A stretch of DNA of 64,000 bases. It comes from Deltaproteobacteria bacterium. GTDB taxonomy: Bacteria; Myxococcota_A; Polyangia; Polyangiales; JADJMO01. The position numbers were made by a program, and so were the translations under genes. The notes beneath the pieces were generated by a model that saw only the letters and a program-made list of their open reading frames with translations, had not been told where the DNA came from and did no database searches. The DNA lies in assembly GCA_022843175.1 (NCBI GenBank), contig JALHOE010000008.1, positions 1-64,000 on the forward strand, given 5' to 3'. Positions 6,851 through 16,308 of this stretch are shown piece by piece. Each line of letters opens with the position of its first letter. Positions within the stretch are counted from its first letter, which is position 1.

Positions 6851-7899
6851 GCAGTGTGCGCGCGTTCGTTGCGTTCCTGCTGATCGGCTGCTCGGCGAAG
6901 GAGAGCGCGTCACCGGCGGCGCACGCGCCGGCCGATTCCGGCTACGCGGACGTCGCCCGCAACGTACCGGATGCCGATGCGGAGACGATCGTCGAGATCA
7001 CCCCGCCGGCGGTGCCGGGGACGCTCGCAGAGACGGGTCTCTACGCCGACTTCGCTGCACGCACGCTCGCAACTGGCGTGATCCCGTTCGACGTGCGCTA
7101 CCCGTTGTGGTCCGACGGCTCCGAGAAGTCACGATGGCTGTGGGTCCCGCCCGGCAAACCGATCGACACCGCCGACATGGATCACTGGGCCTACCCGATC
7201 GGGACCAAGGCCTGGAAGGAGTTCCGCCGCGACGGCGTCCTCGTGGAGACGCGCTATCTCGAGAAGAGCGGAGAGCCGCCCATCGGCTGGAAGTTCGTCG
7301 CGTACGTCTGGAGCGCGGACGGCAAGAGCGCGGTCGCGACGCCCGGCGGGCTCGCGAACGCACTCGGTACCCCGCACGATGTCCCGTCGCAGGAACAGTG
7401 CGAGCAGTGTCACAGCGGAACTCGCGACGGATTGATCGGCGTGAACGCGATCCAGTTGAGCAGCGAGAGCGGCAAGAGCGTGCTCGCGTCGCTCAGCGAG
7501 AAGGGCCTGCTCTCGAAGCCGCCGGGCAAGGAGTTCACGGTGCCCGGCGCCGGAGCCGTGCGGGATGCCCTTGGCTACCTGCATGGCAATTGCGGGTACT
7601 GTCACAGTGACGCCGGACGATGGGCCAAGGAACGGGAGATCCGATTGCGCGTCCGCGTCGGCGACACCACCCCCGAGTCGACCGCGATCTATCTCACCAC
7701 CATCAACGTCAAGATGCATCACGGCGACACGAAGGGGAATCCCTACATCGCCGTCGTTCCCGGCGATCCCGCCGCGAGCCACGTCTACGATCGGATGATC
7801 AAGCGTGACTTCTGGGCGATGCCGCCCGTCGGATCCGAGGTTGTCGATCCTACGGGGACCGCCCTGGTCAAGGCGTGGATCGCGTCACTGCCCAAGTGA
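6847..7899 (+). CDS. lipoprotein with two CxxCH haem motifs
   Basis: A 350-residue exported lipoprotein from a GTG start that overlaps the preceding stop (GTGA at 6847-6850). The signal ends at lipobox LIGC (Cys15). The conserved core has 'GVIPFDVRYPLWSDGSEKSR' and 'YPIGTKAWKEFRRDG', as in the HNE_0200/SO_0930-type conserved family. Two c-type haem motifs follow, CEQCH (about 185-189) and CGYCH (about 249-253), and the C-terminus is 'DFWAMPPVGSEVVDPTG'. Cys-His motifs imply covalent haem and electron transfer at the cell envelope. Co-transcription with a thioredoxin-fold lipoprotein suggests the partner may keep the haem-binding cysteines reduced; that is inference. Confidence 0.75.
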   Translation: MSSVRAFVAFLLIGCSAKESASPAAHAPADSGYADVARNVPDADAETIVEITPPAVPGTLAETGLYADFAARTLATGVIPFDVRYPLWSDGSEKSRWLWVPPGKPIDTADMDHWAYPIGTKAWKEFRRDGVLVETRYLEKSGEPPIGWKFVAYVWSADGKSAVATPGGLANALGTPHDVPSQEQCEQCHSGTRDGLIGVNAIQLSSESGKSVLASLSEKGLLSKPPGKEFTVPGAGAVRDALGYLHGNCGYCHSDAGRWAKEREIRLRVRVGDTTPESTAIYLTTINVKMHHGDTKGNPYIAVVPGDPAASHVYDRMIKRDFWAMPPVGSEVVDPTGTALVKAWIASLPK

Positions 7900-8003
7900 C
7901 AGCCTCGCGCTCTCAGCCGCGGACGCCCCTGTCCCGGTCATCGTGCTGGCTACTTCTCTCGAGTCCGACAAGCTCCGCTTGATCAGCGAGTCGGCGAACG
8001 CGT

Positions 8004-8078
8004 GACGCGTGCAACCGGATCGACCTGCTCTTCTTCCATCGCGCGCTTCGCTGCCTCGTGGTCATCGACCCGAAGATC
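8004..8078 (+). pseudogene. fragment of a DUF1016/YhcG-type PDDEXK nuclease
   Basis: The translated segment 'NRIDLLFFHRALRCLVVIDP' followed by 'KI' closely follows the conserved C-terminal core of DUF1016 nucleases, where the family reads roughly F-I-D-L-L-F-Y-H-x-x-L-x-C-L-V-x-I-E-L-K. The catalytic E of the ELK motif is replaced (D-P-K). No domain continues on either side, so this is a relic. The rest of 7900-8262 (363 bases) contains another coding-like scrap around 8098-8220 (TWFLDTLQELYGVERYDP) but no intact gene. Confidence 0.5.
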
Positions 8079-8262
8079 TCTGATCGCGGGGGGCGCGACG
8101 TGGTTCCTCGATACCCTGCAGGAGCTCTACGGCGTCGAGCGGTACGACCCAGCCACCGGCGACATTGCGAGGTGTGGCGGATGGAGCGCGTCGGATCGGG
8201 CATACGACCACCCTTTCGGTTCTGCGAGCGCTCCGGCGTTCGGCGAGGATGTGCTCGCCGCG

Positions 8263-9663
<1,401 letters not shown>

Positions 9664-9767
9664 CTCAATCGCTGCACTAGCATGGCGACTACACGGCAGC
9701 ACCCCTGGGGCGCGGCAGACGCGGGCTCCTGCCGCGTGATCCTGCGACGTAGCTCGCGAGCCCTCTC

Positions 9768-9903
9768 GTCGTCCCATGGCGCCGCGAACGAAACCGTCCA
9801 GGTCGGCGGCTACGTGCAGTCACAGCTGGCGTGGATGGCCGAAGGCGCGGCGCTCCGCGTGCGGCGCACGAGGTCGACCTTCACACCGTCGGCGGACGTG
9901 TAG
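9768..9903 (+). pseudogene. possible porin N-terminal fragment
   Basis: A short coding-like frame reads 'ANETVQVGGYVQSQLAWMAE' and then 'GAALRVRRTR', ending at the stop at 9901. The pattern G-Y-V-Q-x-Q followed by R-V-R-R-x-R resembles the first strands of phosphate-selective (OprO/OprP-type) porins. It has no convincing start and stops after about 40 residues, so it is called a remnant. Assignment to the porin family is by short motif only. Confidence 0.35.
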
Positions 9904-9937
9904 CGCCGGGGTGGCGCATCTGGGACCTCATCTGCAA

Positions 9938-11122
9938 CTAGGCCGCCTGGGACGCGATAGACCGCCCCTGGCGAGCCACCGCCTCTCCGAGGAACTTCAT
10001 CGGGGCGTCGTGACCGCCGGCGATCAGGACGAAGTCGCCGGGTCGCACGATCTCCGCGAGCGCGTTGGCGGCGAGGTAGCGGTCACGCGAGAAGTGCGTG
10101 GGGATGCCGTGGGCAAGTGTCGCGATGCCGACCGGCGACGCCGCGCGGCCGCAGACGAGGACAGCGTCGACATCGGCGCGTGCGCATGCGACGCCGACCG
10201 CCGTGTGCGCCCCGAGCGACGCCCTGCCGAGGGATCCCATCGCTCCCGCGACGACGATGAGCCGGCGCGACTCGTAGCTCGCGAGCTCGCGCGCGATCTC
10301 GATCGCCGAGCGCATCGACGCCGGCGTTGCGTCGGCGCAGTCGTAAAGGAGGACCGTGCCGTCCGCGAGACGACGCGGGAAGAACCGCTCGGTCTCGGCG
10401 CCGAGCTCGCCGAGCGCGCGTCGCACGGTGGTGCCGTCGAGCGGAGCCCCGAGGCACTGCTCCGCGAGCGCGATGGCTGCGGCGACGGCGCGTGCGCCGC
10501 CCTCGCCGAAGACCGGTGCGTCGACCGTGAGCGGCACGTCGCGCGGGCGCGCCACGCTCACCGTCGAACCGTTCAATCCGCGCGGCGCGCGAAAGAGGAC
10601 GCGGTAATCGGCCGCGGGTGACGTCCCCCACGTCGCGCCGCCGCGGCCCGCGACGGTTGCTCGCTGTCGCATCGCGCGGCGGTCGTCGGCGTTCGTGCAG
10701 GCGACGTGGCTGAGGCGGAGGAGATCTCCCTTCTCCGCCTCAACGTCATCGAGCGTTGCGAGGGCGTCGAGGTGGCCGACGTCGACGAGCGTCAGCGCGC
10801 CGACGTCCGGCGCGATCATCGCGGCCACGCGCGCGATGTCGCCGCGGCGCCGCGCCGAGACCTCGAGCACGCAGGCGGCCGTGGACGCGCGCAACGACAG
10901 GAGACACTGCGCGACGTCACGCGGGCTCGTGCGGTCGCCATGGTTCTCGACGACCTCGCCGCCCGTCGTCGCGCGGAGGATTGCCGAGAGCAGCCGGCGG
11001 GTGGTCGACTTCCCCGTGGTGCCGGTGATGCCGACGACGTGGCGGGGCAACGGCGATGGCGAGGCGGCCCACGCATGGCGATGGTTCGCCGCGACAGTCA
11101 TGAGTTCGTCGAGCACGGTCAT
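9938..11122 (-). CDS. Mur ligase family protein lacking the N-terminal domain
   Basis: 394 residues with the Mur-ligase ATPase core and C-terminal domain but no N-terminal UDP-binding domain. The ATP loop is ITGTTGKSTTRR (about residues 33-44). Middle-domain features include 'GALTLVDVGHLDALATLDDV', 'EAEKGDLLRL' and 'CTNADD'. The C-terminal domain has 'YDCADATPASMRSAIE', 'LIVVAGAMGSLG' and 'GDFVLIAGGHDAPMKFLGEA', as in MurF. These enzymes join an amino acid or peptide to a carboxylate with ATP. Without the first domain it is unlikely to be the cell-wall MurF and may act on another carboxylate. It is paralogous to 14145-15638. Confidence 0.75.
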   Translation of the reverse strand: MTVLDELMTVAANHRHAWAASPSPLPRHVVGITGTTGKSTTRRLLSAILRATTGGEVVENHGDRTSPRDVAQCLLSLRASTAACVLEVSARRRGDIARVAAMIAPDVGALTLVDVGHLDALATLDDVEAEKGDLLRLSHVACTNADDRRAMRQRATVAGRGGATWGTSPAADYRVLFRAPRGLNGSTVSVARPRDVPLTVDAPVFGEGGARAVAAAIALAEQCLGAPLDGTTVRRALGELGAETERFFPRRLADGTVLLYDCADATPASMRSAIEIARELASYESRRLIVVAGAMGSLGRASLGAHTAVGVACARADVDAVLVCGRAASPVGIATLAHGIPTHFSRDRYLAANALAEIVRPGDFVLIAGGHDAPMKFLGEAVARQGRSIASQAA

Positions 11123-11363
11123 GGCGCGCCGGGGTTGCGAGAGGCGTGCCACCGGAACGCGACCATCAGCCCACGGAGATCGCGAGCACTGTGACGAGGG
11201 GTGCGTGGCAAGTTGCTACACTGGCGCTCCACGCCACGCGGGAGCCGCCGACCGTTGGCCAGGATGAATGCTCGCCGCGGCGTGCTCATGCGCCCGGCGA
11301 TGGGCGGAGTCGTGCGACTGCATGTCGGGCGCCGGGCATACCCGTTGCTCTCGCAGGCGCTGC

Positions 11364-11825
11364 ATGAACGACCGTCGCACCGACCCCGAGATTGAGGGAG
11401 AGGATCTCGACGACGTCACTCAACCGATGCAACGGCGCGCGCTCTCGATGTGCGGACAGCGCGCGGTCGTTGTCGTGAGCGCGGACGACGAGCGCACGCG
11501 CATCGTCGAGCGCCTCGCAGCGCTCGGCTTCGATGTGGTCGCGGTCGAATCGCGGCTGACGCTGATCGCCGCGCTGCGGGAGCGCTGCGCGGTGTTGATC
11601 ATTGACCCGAGCGCGCGGGGAATGGCGATCTTCGACCTCATCGGTGAGGTCGCCCACCACCCTGGCCTGATCGTCATCGGCGGCGAGCGTGACGAGCGCG
11701 TCTTCGCTCGTAGCCGCAGGATCGCCGCGCTCCTGGTCCGCCGCCCGTTCCGCGATGAGGACCTGGGTGATCTCGCAGTCGACCTCGCGTTGCGCGCCGA
11801 CGTACCGACGAGAGGAGTCCGGTGA
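11364..11825 (+). CDS. receiver-like protein, degenerate
   Basis: 153 residues. Residues 33-150 follow the receiver fold: 'RAVVVVSADDERTRIVERLA', then 'CAVLIIDPSARGMAIFDLIG' with Asp81 in the phospho-acceptor place. The conserved Lys-Pro near the end is Arg-Arg-Pro (LVRRPFRDEDL), and the early acidic pair is SADDE. Loss of the Lys suggests altered or absent phosphorylation control. There is no output domain. The start ATG 11364 (MNDRRTD) fits the acidic N-terminus; the upstream frame is Cys/Arg-rich and unlikely. A GTG frame of 34 codons overlaps the stop (11822-11926) but is not convincing. Confidence 0.65.
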   Translation: MNDRRTDPEIEGEDLDDVTQPMQRRALSMCGQRAVVVVSADDERTRIVERLAALGFDVVAVESRLTLIAALRERCAVLIIDPSARGMAIFDLIGEVAHHPGLIVIGGERDERVFARSRRIAALLVRRPFRDEDLGDLAVDLALRADVPTRGVR

Positions 11826-12057
11826 GGGCGGCGCTGGCCGATGCGCTCTTCGAGCGTGGCGTCGTGATCCGGATCGCGGCGCCCGTGAGCATCGTGCCCG
11901 CCCTTCCTATGGCGCACACGCGCTAGCTCGTCGGCATTCGGCAACCCGAGAGACGCGCGCACGAACCTCCACGGTCGCAGCGACGCGAGGGTGCCAGCGG
12001 CACCGCCCTGGAGCGCCGCGCCGGAGGCACGGCACGCCGCTTGAAGGGCTGACGCGC

Positions 12058-12615
12058 ATGAGACGTGTCATCGCGGTGTTGCTCGGAAGCGGGCTCTCCC
12101 TTCTGGTCGTCGGCTCGGCCGCCAACGCGCCCGGACCAATCCCGGTCCCGACCGCCGAAGTACCGTTGTCTGTCGCGCCGCTCGTCCACGACACTGCACC
12201 CCTCGCGCACGACGTCACGCCGCTCGTCCACGACGTCGCGCCCTTCGATCCGCGCCGGCTCGGCGCCATCAAGAAGGCCGCGCTCGTCGCGCCGGGCGTC
12301 GAGGTCGATCTCCCGACGTTCACTCCAGCGCCCGCGGGCGACGGCGTCGAGACGATGGACCTCCCGACCACCGGGCGCTGCGAGGCGTCGGTCGACGCGT
12401 CGACACCGACGCGGCTGACGATCACTGCATCGTGCCGCTTGTCGGGCAAGCGCGCGTTCGCGCGAGCGGTGAACCCGAAGGGCACGCTCACGCGCGCGGT
12501 CAACCTGGAGGCGAAGGGGAGCCTCACGCTTGGCGTGGTGGAGCTCAACGGCCCGGTTGCGGTCTCGATCACGTCGACCGACGCACGCATCCGGATCGAG
12601 CTCCGGCCGAAGTGA
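12058..12615 (+). CDS. secreted protein with PLVHD repeats
   Basis: 185 residues with a signal peptide (MRRVIAVLLGSGLSLLVVGS, likely cleaved after AANA). Next come short repeats of the form [AP]L[VA]HD[TV] (PLVHDTAPLAHDVTPLVHDV, residues 41-60), a Pro-rich stretch, and a C-terminal beta-rich domain (TLTRAVNLEAKGSLTLGVVE, SITSTDARIRIELRPK). It is probably periplasmic or on the outer surface. The repeats look like a flexible, possibly metal-binding linker because of the paired His-Asp. Function unknown. It converges on the MscS gene with a two-base gap. Confidence 0.65.
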   Translation: MRRVIAVLLGSGLSLLVVGSAANAPGPIPVPTAEVPLSVAPLVHDTAPLAHDVTPLVHDVAPFDPRRLGAIKKAALVAPGVEVDLPTFTPAPAGDGVETMDLPTTGRCEASVDASTPTRLTITASCRLSGKRAFARAVNPKGTLTRAVNLEAKGSLTLGVVELNGPVAVSITSTDARIRIELRPK

Positions 12616-12617
12616 CG

Positions 12618-14105
12618 CTACGTCAGGCCGAACAGCTCGCGCACGCGCGCGAGGACACCATGCTCGGCACCGTTGTTCGCGGACGTAGCGACCGGCTGCG
12701 TCTGCGGCGCGAGCGCGCGACTGCGCGCCGTGACCAGCGCGGAGATCCGCTCCGCGACGACCGGCTCATTTCCGAGCGTATCGCGAAAGGCCGCTTCGCC
12801 GATCTCGAAGACCTCGGTCTCCACCGCGGCGACCACGTCGGCGTGTCGTGGGTTGCCCGTGAGCAACGCGAGCTCGCCGAAGACCTCCGAGGGGCCTAGG
12901 CGATCGAGCTCGCGGCCGTCGCGCCGGACGATGACCTCGCCGCGCCGCACGACATAGAGCTCGCGCCCTGGCGCGCCCGCCCGGAGGATCGTCTCTCCGG
13001 CCGCGAACAGGAGCCTTCGTCCGCGTCGCGCGAGCTCGTCGCGGGCGCTCTCGGGGAGCGGCTGGAGCACGTCGATCGCGTCGATCGCGGCCCGTCGATC
13101 GCGGATGACACTCTCGTCGATCGCGGCGCGTGCACTCGCGTCCATCGGCACGACGAACTGCTTTCGTATGGGGATCGCGATCTCGATCTTCCGCCGATTG
13201 AGGTGGTACCACACCCTCGTCAGCAGCTCGCCGCCGCAGCGATCGCGCGACGCGAAGTCGTTGATGAAGTACCGCAGCCAGTACTGCACTCCGCTGTCGA
13301 CGAACGCAGCCGTGACGATGGACGGCGCCGGCTCGGCAAGGACGCCGACCGTGTCGCCGCACGCCGCGAGCGCCGCCTCGTGCACGCGGCTGGGCGGCAC
13401 GTCGAACGGTACGACGAAGTACACGTTGCGACGGAAGGCGCCGCCCGGTCGCGAGTAGTTGATGAACGAGTTGCGGCTGAACTGGCTGTTCGGCACGACG
13501 ACGTGCAACCGGTCGTCGCCCTCGATCGTCACGGACCGCCAATTTGTCGAAACCACGCGGCCGATCACGTCGCCTGCCTCCATGCGCACCCAATCTCCGG
13601 GCTCGATGGGACGCTCGAGCTGGATTGCTGCGCCGGCCGCGAGGTTCCCCAACGTCTCCTGCAGCGCGAGTCCGACGATCGCAGTCAAGACGGTCCCCGT
13701 CGCGAGGAGCGAGACGGGGCGCACGCCGAGCGCGTGCAGGGCACCGAAGATCGCGAACGAGAACAGCGCGGCCTGTAGCACGTCGCGCACGAGCTGGTTC
13801 ATCGGCGCCCGGCCAGCGCGTTCCCACGCGATGTCGACGAGCACGACGAACATCGTCCTCGCGAGCGCGATCGACGCGACGACCGAGGCCGCGCCGTCTA
13901 GGACGACGAAGGCGCGCGACGGCTGTTCGAGCGCGTAGGCACAGACCTCGAGCGCGAAGTAGAGGACGAATAGAGCGATGGCCGCGCGAAGGCGCTTACG
14001 AATGGGGGAGGGCGTGGCGATCGTCAGAGCGACGGTCAGCACACCGGCGGCGACGAGCAGTGACGCGGCAGCGCTCTGGCCGAACCAGCGTTCGAGGATC
14101 CACAT
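12618..14105 (-). CDS. MscS-type mechanosensitive channel with cyclic nucleotide-binding domain
   Basis: 495 residues. Four N-terminal membrane segments lie between residues 13 and 135. The MscS pore and beta domain follows (LLATGTVLTAIVGLALQETL, EPGDWVRMEAGDVIGRVVST), with the typical 'VVVPNSQFSRNSFINYSRPG'. Residues about 360-470 form a cNMP-binding domain (LFAAGETILRAGAPGRELYV, SEVFGELALLTGNPRHADVV). Such fusions open to release solutes and may be gated by a nucleotide as well as by tension. Inner membrane. The start ATG 14105 gives the first membrane segment. Confidence 0.88.
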   Translation of the reverse strand: MWILERWFGQSAAASLLVAAGVLTVALTIATPSPIRKRLRAAIALFVLYFALEVCAYALEQPSRAFVVLDGAASVVASIALARTMFVVLVDIAWERAGRAPMNQLVRDVLQAALFSFAIFGALHALGVRPVSLLATGTVLTAIVGLALQETLGNLAAGAAIQLERPIEPGDWVRMEAGDVIGRVVSTNWRSVTIEGDDRLHVVVPNSQFSRNSFINYSRPGGAFRRNVYFVVPFDVPPSRVHEAALAACGDTVGVLAEPAPSIVTAAFVDSGVQYWLRYFINDFASRDRCGGELLTRVWYHLNRRKIEIAIPIRKQFVVPMDASARAAIDESVIRDRRAAIDAIDVLQPLPESARDELARRGRRLLFAAGETILRAGAPGRELYVVRRGEVIVRRDGRELDRLGPSEVFGELALLTGNPRHADVVAAVETEVFEIGEAAFRDTLGNEPVVAERISALVTARSRALAPQTQPVATSANNGAEHGVLARVRELFGLT

Positions 14106-14144
14106 GCGACACGTCGTTCAGCAATCGATGTGCCTCGGCCCCCG

Positions 14145-15638
14145 TCACAGTGCGCGCGTTTGGAGTGTTCGTGCGCCGCCGTTGCTCGTCCGCGGCTCGA
14201 GGCTGCGCGCTACGAGCGCTTGCGTCACCGACGACAGACCGCTGGCTCGGCCGCCGGCGACGAGGACTACGTCGCCCGAATACACGGTCGAGAGCACACG
14301 AGGGATCGCCGATGTCGGGTCCGTCACCGCGAACGTGTCGACCCCCAGCGAGAGCGCCTCGACGGCCGCGTTACGCGCGTGATGGCCGATCGCGATGAGG
14401 ACCGCGGGCCGCCGCTGGGCGACCGCGCTGCCGAGTGCGGCGTGCTCGCGCGCGGCGTCTTGCCCGAGCTCATGCAGCTCGCCGAGGACGACCACGAGCC
14501 TGCGGGTGAGCGCCGAAGCGATCTCACCGGCGGCCTCGAGACAGGCTCGGATCGAGGACGGTGACGCATCGCTGCCATCTGCGAGGACAATCGTCTCGTC
14601 GGGCAGCGTCGTCGCAGACAGCCGCGTCTCGCGGCTGTCGTCGGCGAAGCGCACCGCGTCCTGGACGAGCGTGTCCTTGAGCGTCGTGCCGATCGTCTTC
14701 TCCACGATCGCCACCGCAGCGGCGACCGTGAGCGCGCCAGCGACGCCGAACGACTTGGTCACGACCGCGAGCTCCGGGCCCTGTGGGCGTGCTACGCGGA
14801 TCCGTGAGCCGTCGAGCCCGAGCGGCGCGCGCGACACAATTCGATAGTCCGCACCCGCACTGAATCCCCAGCTGACGCGGCGTGAAGCGGCCGCGCGCGA
14901 CACCTGTGCGGCGGCGTTGCGGTCATCGGCGTTGAACGCGACAAGGCCGTCGGCATGAACAGCGGCGAAGAGATCGCCCTTCTCACTCGCGAGATCTTCG
15001 AACGTGCCGACGCCTTCGGCGTGCGCGAAACCCACCAACGTCAAAACGCCGACATCCGGGTCGGTCACCTGCGCCAAACGCGCGACGTCGCCGCGATAGC
15101 GAGTCGCGGTCTCCACGACGGCGAAGCGGTGCATGTCGGCGAGGCGGAGCAGCGTGAGCGCGACGCCGACGCGATCGAGGGCATCGCCGGTCTCGACGAC
15201 AGGCGCATCATCGACCATGCCGAGCAACGCCGCGACCAACCGCCGCGTCGACGACTTGCCGGCGGTGCCAGTGATGGAGATGACCGCACGGGCTCCGCGC
15301 GCGTGCACCGAGCGCCCCCACCGCCTTCGATGCGCGCGCGCGAGATCCGCGAGGGCAGTCGCCGCACTGCGGACGAGAACCACGCCGCAGCCCGGAGGGC
15401 ACGACATCGCTCGTTCAATCACGAACGCCGATGCCCCTGCGAGCGCCGACTCCGCGACGCGGCGCGCGTAGTCGTAGGGCGTCGCTCCGAGGGCGACGTA
15501 GCCGCAGCCCGGCTCAACATCTTGCGGGTACGCCGCTATTCCGCGGACATCGGGGCCATCGCGGAGCAGCGTGCCGCCGGTGATCGACGCAATTTCGCTG
15601 ACGGAGAACGCAGCGAAGTGGCGGTGCGGGATGTTCAT
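14145..15638 (-). CDS. MurF-like Mur ligase paralogue
   Basis: 497 residues with all three Mur-ligase domains. The N-terminal domain is 'FSVSEIASITGGTLLRDGP' with 'VEPGCGYVALGATPYDYARR'. The ATPase core has the P-loop ITGTAGKSSTRRLV (about residues 120-133) and 'DVGVLTLVGFAHAEGVGTFE'. The C-terminal domain has 'LADGSDASPSSIRACLEAAG', 'VVVLGELHELGQDAAREHAA' and 'YSGDVVLVAGGRASGLSSV'. MurF normally adds D-Ala-D-Ala to the UDP-muramyl tripeptide. The P-loop Lys-Ser in place of Lys-Thr and the 'DSR'-like loop replaced by 'AYPQDVEPG' suggest a specialised relative. It is divergent from the receiver/kinase operon at 15874. The start ATG 15638 is chosen over a longer Arg-rich extension. Confidence 0.75.
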   Translation of the reverse strand: MNIPHRHFAAFSVSEIASITGGTLLRDGPDVRGIAAYPQDVEPGCGYVALGATPYDYARRVAESALAGASAFVIERAMSCPPGCGVVLVRSAATALADLARAHRRRWGRSVHARGARAVISITGTAGKSSTRRLVAALLGMVDDAPVVETGDALDRVGVALTLLRLADMHRFAVVETATRYRGDVARLAQVTDPDVGVLTLVGFAHAEGVGTFEDLASEKGDLFAAVHADGLVAFNADDRNAAAQVSRAAASRRVSWGFSAGADYRIVSRAPLGLDGSRIRVARPQGPELAVVTKSFGVAGALTVAAAVAIVEKTIGTTLKDTLVQDAVRFADDSRETRLSATTLPDETIVLADGSDASPSSIRACLEAAGEIASALTRRLVVVLGELHELGQDAAREHAALGSAVAQRRPAVLIAIGHHARNAAVEALSLGVDTFAVTDPTSAIPRVLSTVYSGDVVLVAGGRASGLSSVTQALVARSLEPRTSNGGARTLQTRAL

Positions 15639-15873
15639 CCCTCTCGGCCAGAGCGAGCCGCGTGCCAGCGTGACCGAGTGGCCAAACGACGGGGCGAGAC
15701 GGCGAGCCCGTAGCATTTCGCCACGCGCGTGGCGGATGGCGCCATCCGGCGCGCCTGGATGGTCCGTGCGCTCGAGACCGATGCGCGCCTGCTCGGGCCG
15801 ATGGTCGACAAACCACGCTGTCGCAGCGTGCTACGCGGCGCGAGTCGGCACGCGCGTTGCGAGACGGCTCGTC

Positions 15874-16308
15874 ATGCAGAACCCCTACTACCACGACGAG
15901 GATATCGAGCTGCAGGCCTTTCCGATCCAAGAGGGCGCACGCGTCCTGATCGTCGACGACGATCCGAGCATGCGCGAGATGCTCGCCGACACGCTCGCCG
16001 CCGAGGGTTACGACGTCCACGAGGCGTCCTCCGGCGCTGCGCTGATCCACGCGGTTGACCGCGCGGCATCCGAGGAGTTCGACCTCATCATCACCGACGT
16101 CCGTATGCCGGGCATCGACGGCTTCACCGCGCTCAACCACCTGCGCGCGCGCGGCTGCTTCGTCCCGGCGGTCGTGATGACGGCATTCCCAGACGAGCCC
16201 ACGCTGCGGCGCGGGCGAGACCTCGGCTGCACGGTCCTCGCGAAGCCGTTCGCGCTCGAGGACGCGAGCCGCGCCGCGCTCGACGCGTTGCTCCGCCCCG
16301 CCTCATGA
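15874..16308 (+). CDS. single-domain response regulator
   Basis: 144 residues. The complete receiver domain (residues 22-140) has the acidic DDD (28-30), phospho-acceptor Asp75 (IITDVRMPGIDGF) and Lys124 (AKPF). There is no output domain. The stop overlaps the start of the sensor kinase gene by four bases (ATGA at 16305-16308), so the two are co-translated and this is almost certainly the kinase's direct substrate. It may pass phosphate on or act by protein contact. The start ATG 15874 fits the family N-terminus. Confidence 0.88.
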   Translation: MQNPYYHDEDIELQAFPIQEGARVLIVDDDPSMREMLADTLAAEGYDVHEASSGAALIHAVDRAASEEFDLIITDVRMPGIDGFTALNHLRARGCFVPAVVMTAFPDEPTLRRGRDLGCTVLAKPFALEDASRAALDALLRPAS

